From Actinoplanes sandaracinus (GTDB lineage Bacteria; Actinomycetota; Actinomycetes; Mycobacteriales; Micromonosporaceae): 64,000 nt of DNA. Below, piece after piece: positions 63,434 through 64,000 of the stretch (position 1 is its first letter; each line of letters starts with the position of its first letter). Location of the stretch: contig NZ_JASCTH010000021.1 of assembly GCF_030009775.1 (NCBI RefSeq), positions 62,001 through 126,000 of the forward strand. The letters are read 5' to 3'. The notes under the pieces are model-generated. The model ran no database searches and was not told the origin of the DNA. It saw only the letters and a program-made list of their open reading frames with translations. Made by a program: the position numbers and the translations under genes.

Positions 63434-63999
63434 GATCCGGCTCCGGCGTCGCCGGCCGCGGTGGACGGTAGCGGCGCGGCGTCGCGGCGACGGACGACGG
63501 CGCGGCCGCCCTGGGACGGGGCGTTGGCGACGCCGCGCGAGTGCCAATGCTCGCCGGGCTCGTCGGTCGGCACCAACGTGAGGTCGCGCAGCATCGTGCC
63601 CAGGACGACGCTCATCTCCATGTTCGCAAAAGCGGCACCGAGGCACCGGCGGCCGCCGCCGCCGTACGGGATCCACTGGTACAGGTCGGGCCGGGTGCCG
63701 AGGAAGCGGTGCGGATCGAACGTCTGGGCGTTGGGGAACAACGACTCGTTGTCGTGCATCAGCGTGATGCTGACCAGCACCGCGTACCCCTTCGGCACGG
63801 TCCACCGGCCGACCTGCAAGCGGTCCGCGAGAACCTGCCGTCCGACGAAGTCGATCACCGGACGGGCGCGCTGCACCTCGATGATCGCCGCCTCGCGCAG
63901 CGCGTCGCCGCCGGTGTCCACTTCGTCGACGAGCTCGCTCAGGACCGCCGGATGGCGGCGAAGCCGCTCGACCGCCCAGGCGAGCGTCGTCGCGGTCGT
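63430..63999 (-). CDS. Cytochrome P450, C-terminal part (runs off the window)
   Basis: 189 residues visible; the frame is open to the end of the window on the minus strand, so the N-terminus is outside. TTATTLAWAVERLRRHPAVL is the I-helix region, REAAIIEVQRARPVIDFVGR holds the ExxR of the K helix (E-V-Q-R), and WIPYGGGGRRCLGAAFA is the haem-binding loop with the axial Cys (Y in place of the usual F). First gene of the operon P450-SDR-monooxygenase. Substrate unknown; sterol, terpene or fatty-acid ring oxidation would fit. Confidence 0.92.
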   Translation of the reverse strand, partial: TTATTLAWAVERLRRHPAVLSELVDEVDTGGDALREAAIIEVQRARPVIDFVGRQVLADRLQVGRWTVPKGYAVLVSITLMHDNESLFPNAQTFDPHRFLGTRPDLYQWIPYGGGGRRCLGAAFANMEMSVVLGTMLRDLTLVPTDEPGEHWHSRGVANAPSQGGRAVVRRRDAAPLPSTAAGDAGAGS

Positions 64000-64000
64000 C

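Overview
The window is GC-rich DNA with many GTG and TTG starts, frequent 4-base start/stop overlaps (ATGA, GTGA) and actinobacterial families throughout (DUF402, DUF6461-like, DUF6401-like, DUF3618, SpoIIE/STAS pairs, NB-ARC LuxR regulators). This points to a filamentous actinomycete. Micromonosporaceae (Actinoplanes-like) is my best guess, by inference only. I see no rRNA, tRNA or CRISPR array.

Layout. 0-9 kb: a cut-off hypothetical gene; two proteins of unknown function sharing a motif; a DUF402 protein; a 3D-domain lipoprotein; a GNAT enzyme; a BrnT/BrnA-like toxin-antitoxin pair; a phosphotransferase pseudogene; and an RsbU-type phosphatase with its STAS partner. 9-14 kb: a DUF2306 membrane protein, a NarL-type two-component system, a methyltransferase and an atypical STAS protein. 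14.4-19.3 kb: a tightly overlapping peptide/nickel-type ABC importer operon whose two permeases are fused. 19.3-25.5 kb: two paralogous NB-ARC/LuxR regulators, each with tandem repeats upstream, next to a decayed MHS transporter. 25.5-29 kb: minisatellites and a hybrid MASE1-kinase-GAF-GGDEF protein. 29-33.5 kb: secreted glycosidase, frameshifted ThuA-like gene, secreted subtilase with a starch-binding-like tail. 33.5-40 kb: a very large sensor kinase carrying receiver, SpoIIE phosphatase and anti-sigma-type ATPase domains, then small stress and envelope proteins. 40-45 kb: a formate dehydrogenase operon whose catalytic subunit is read through an in-frame UGA as selenocysteine, with a bacterial SECIS hairpin. 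45-51.6 kb: assorted single genes and a decayed glucanase. 51.6-58.7 kb: a decayed island with IS701-like and IS3-like transposase remnants, a methyltransferase fragment, dispersed repeats and a GntR/membrane-protein operon with a perfect 18-bp palindromic operator. 58.7-60.2 kb: a four-gene heavy-metal-type operon (MerR, MerT-like, rhodanese, cysteine-pair protein). 60.4-64 kb: an MFS remnant, then an operon of cytochrome P450, SDR and Baeyer-Villiger-type monooxygenase running off the window edge.

Together. Signalling dominates: serine-phosphatase/STAS partner switching (7.3-9 kb, 13.4 kb, 33.6-37.3 kb), two hybrid kinases and two NB-ARC regulators. Energy metabolism is represented by the selenium-dependent formate dehydrogenase; its Sec synthesis genes are not in the window. 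At least eight loci are pseudogenes formed by deletion or frameshift, so the region is under active decay. Leaderless promoters (a TANNNT box 6-7 bases before the start codon) recur at several genes that lack a Shine-Dalgarno sequence.
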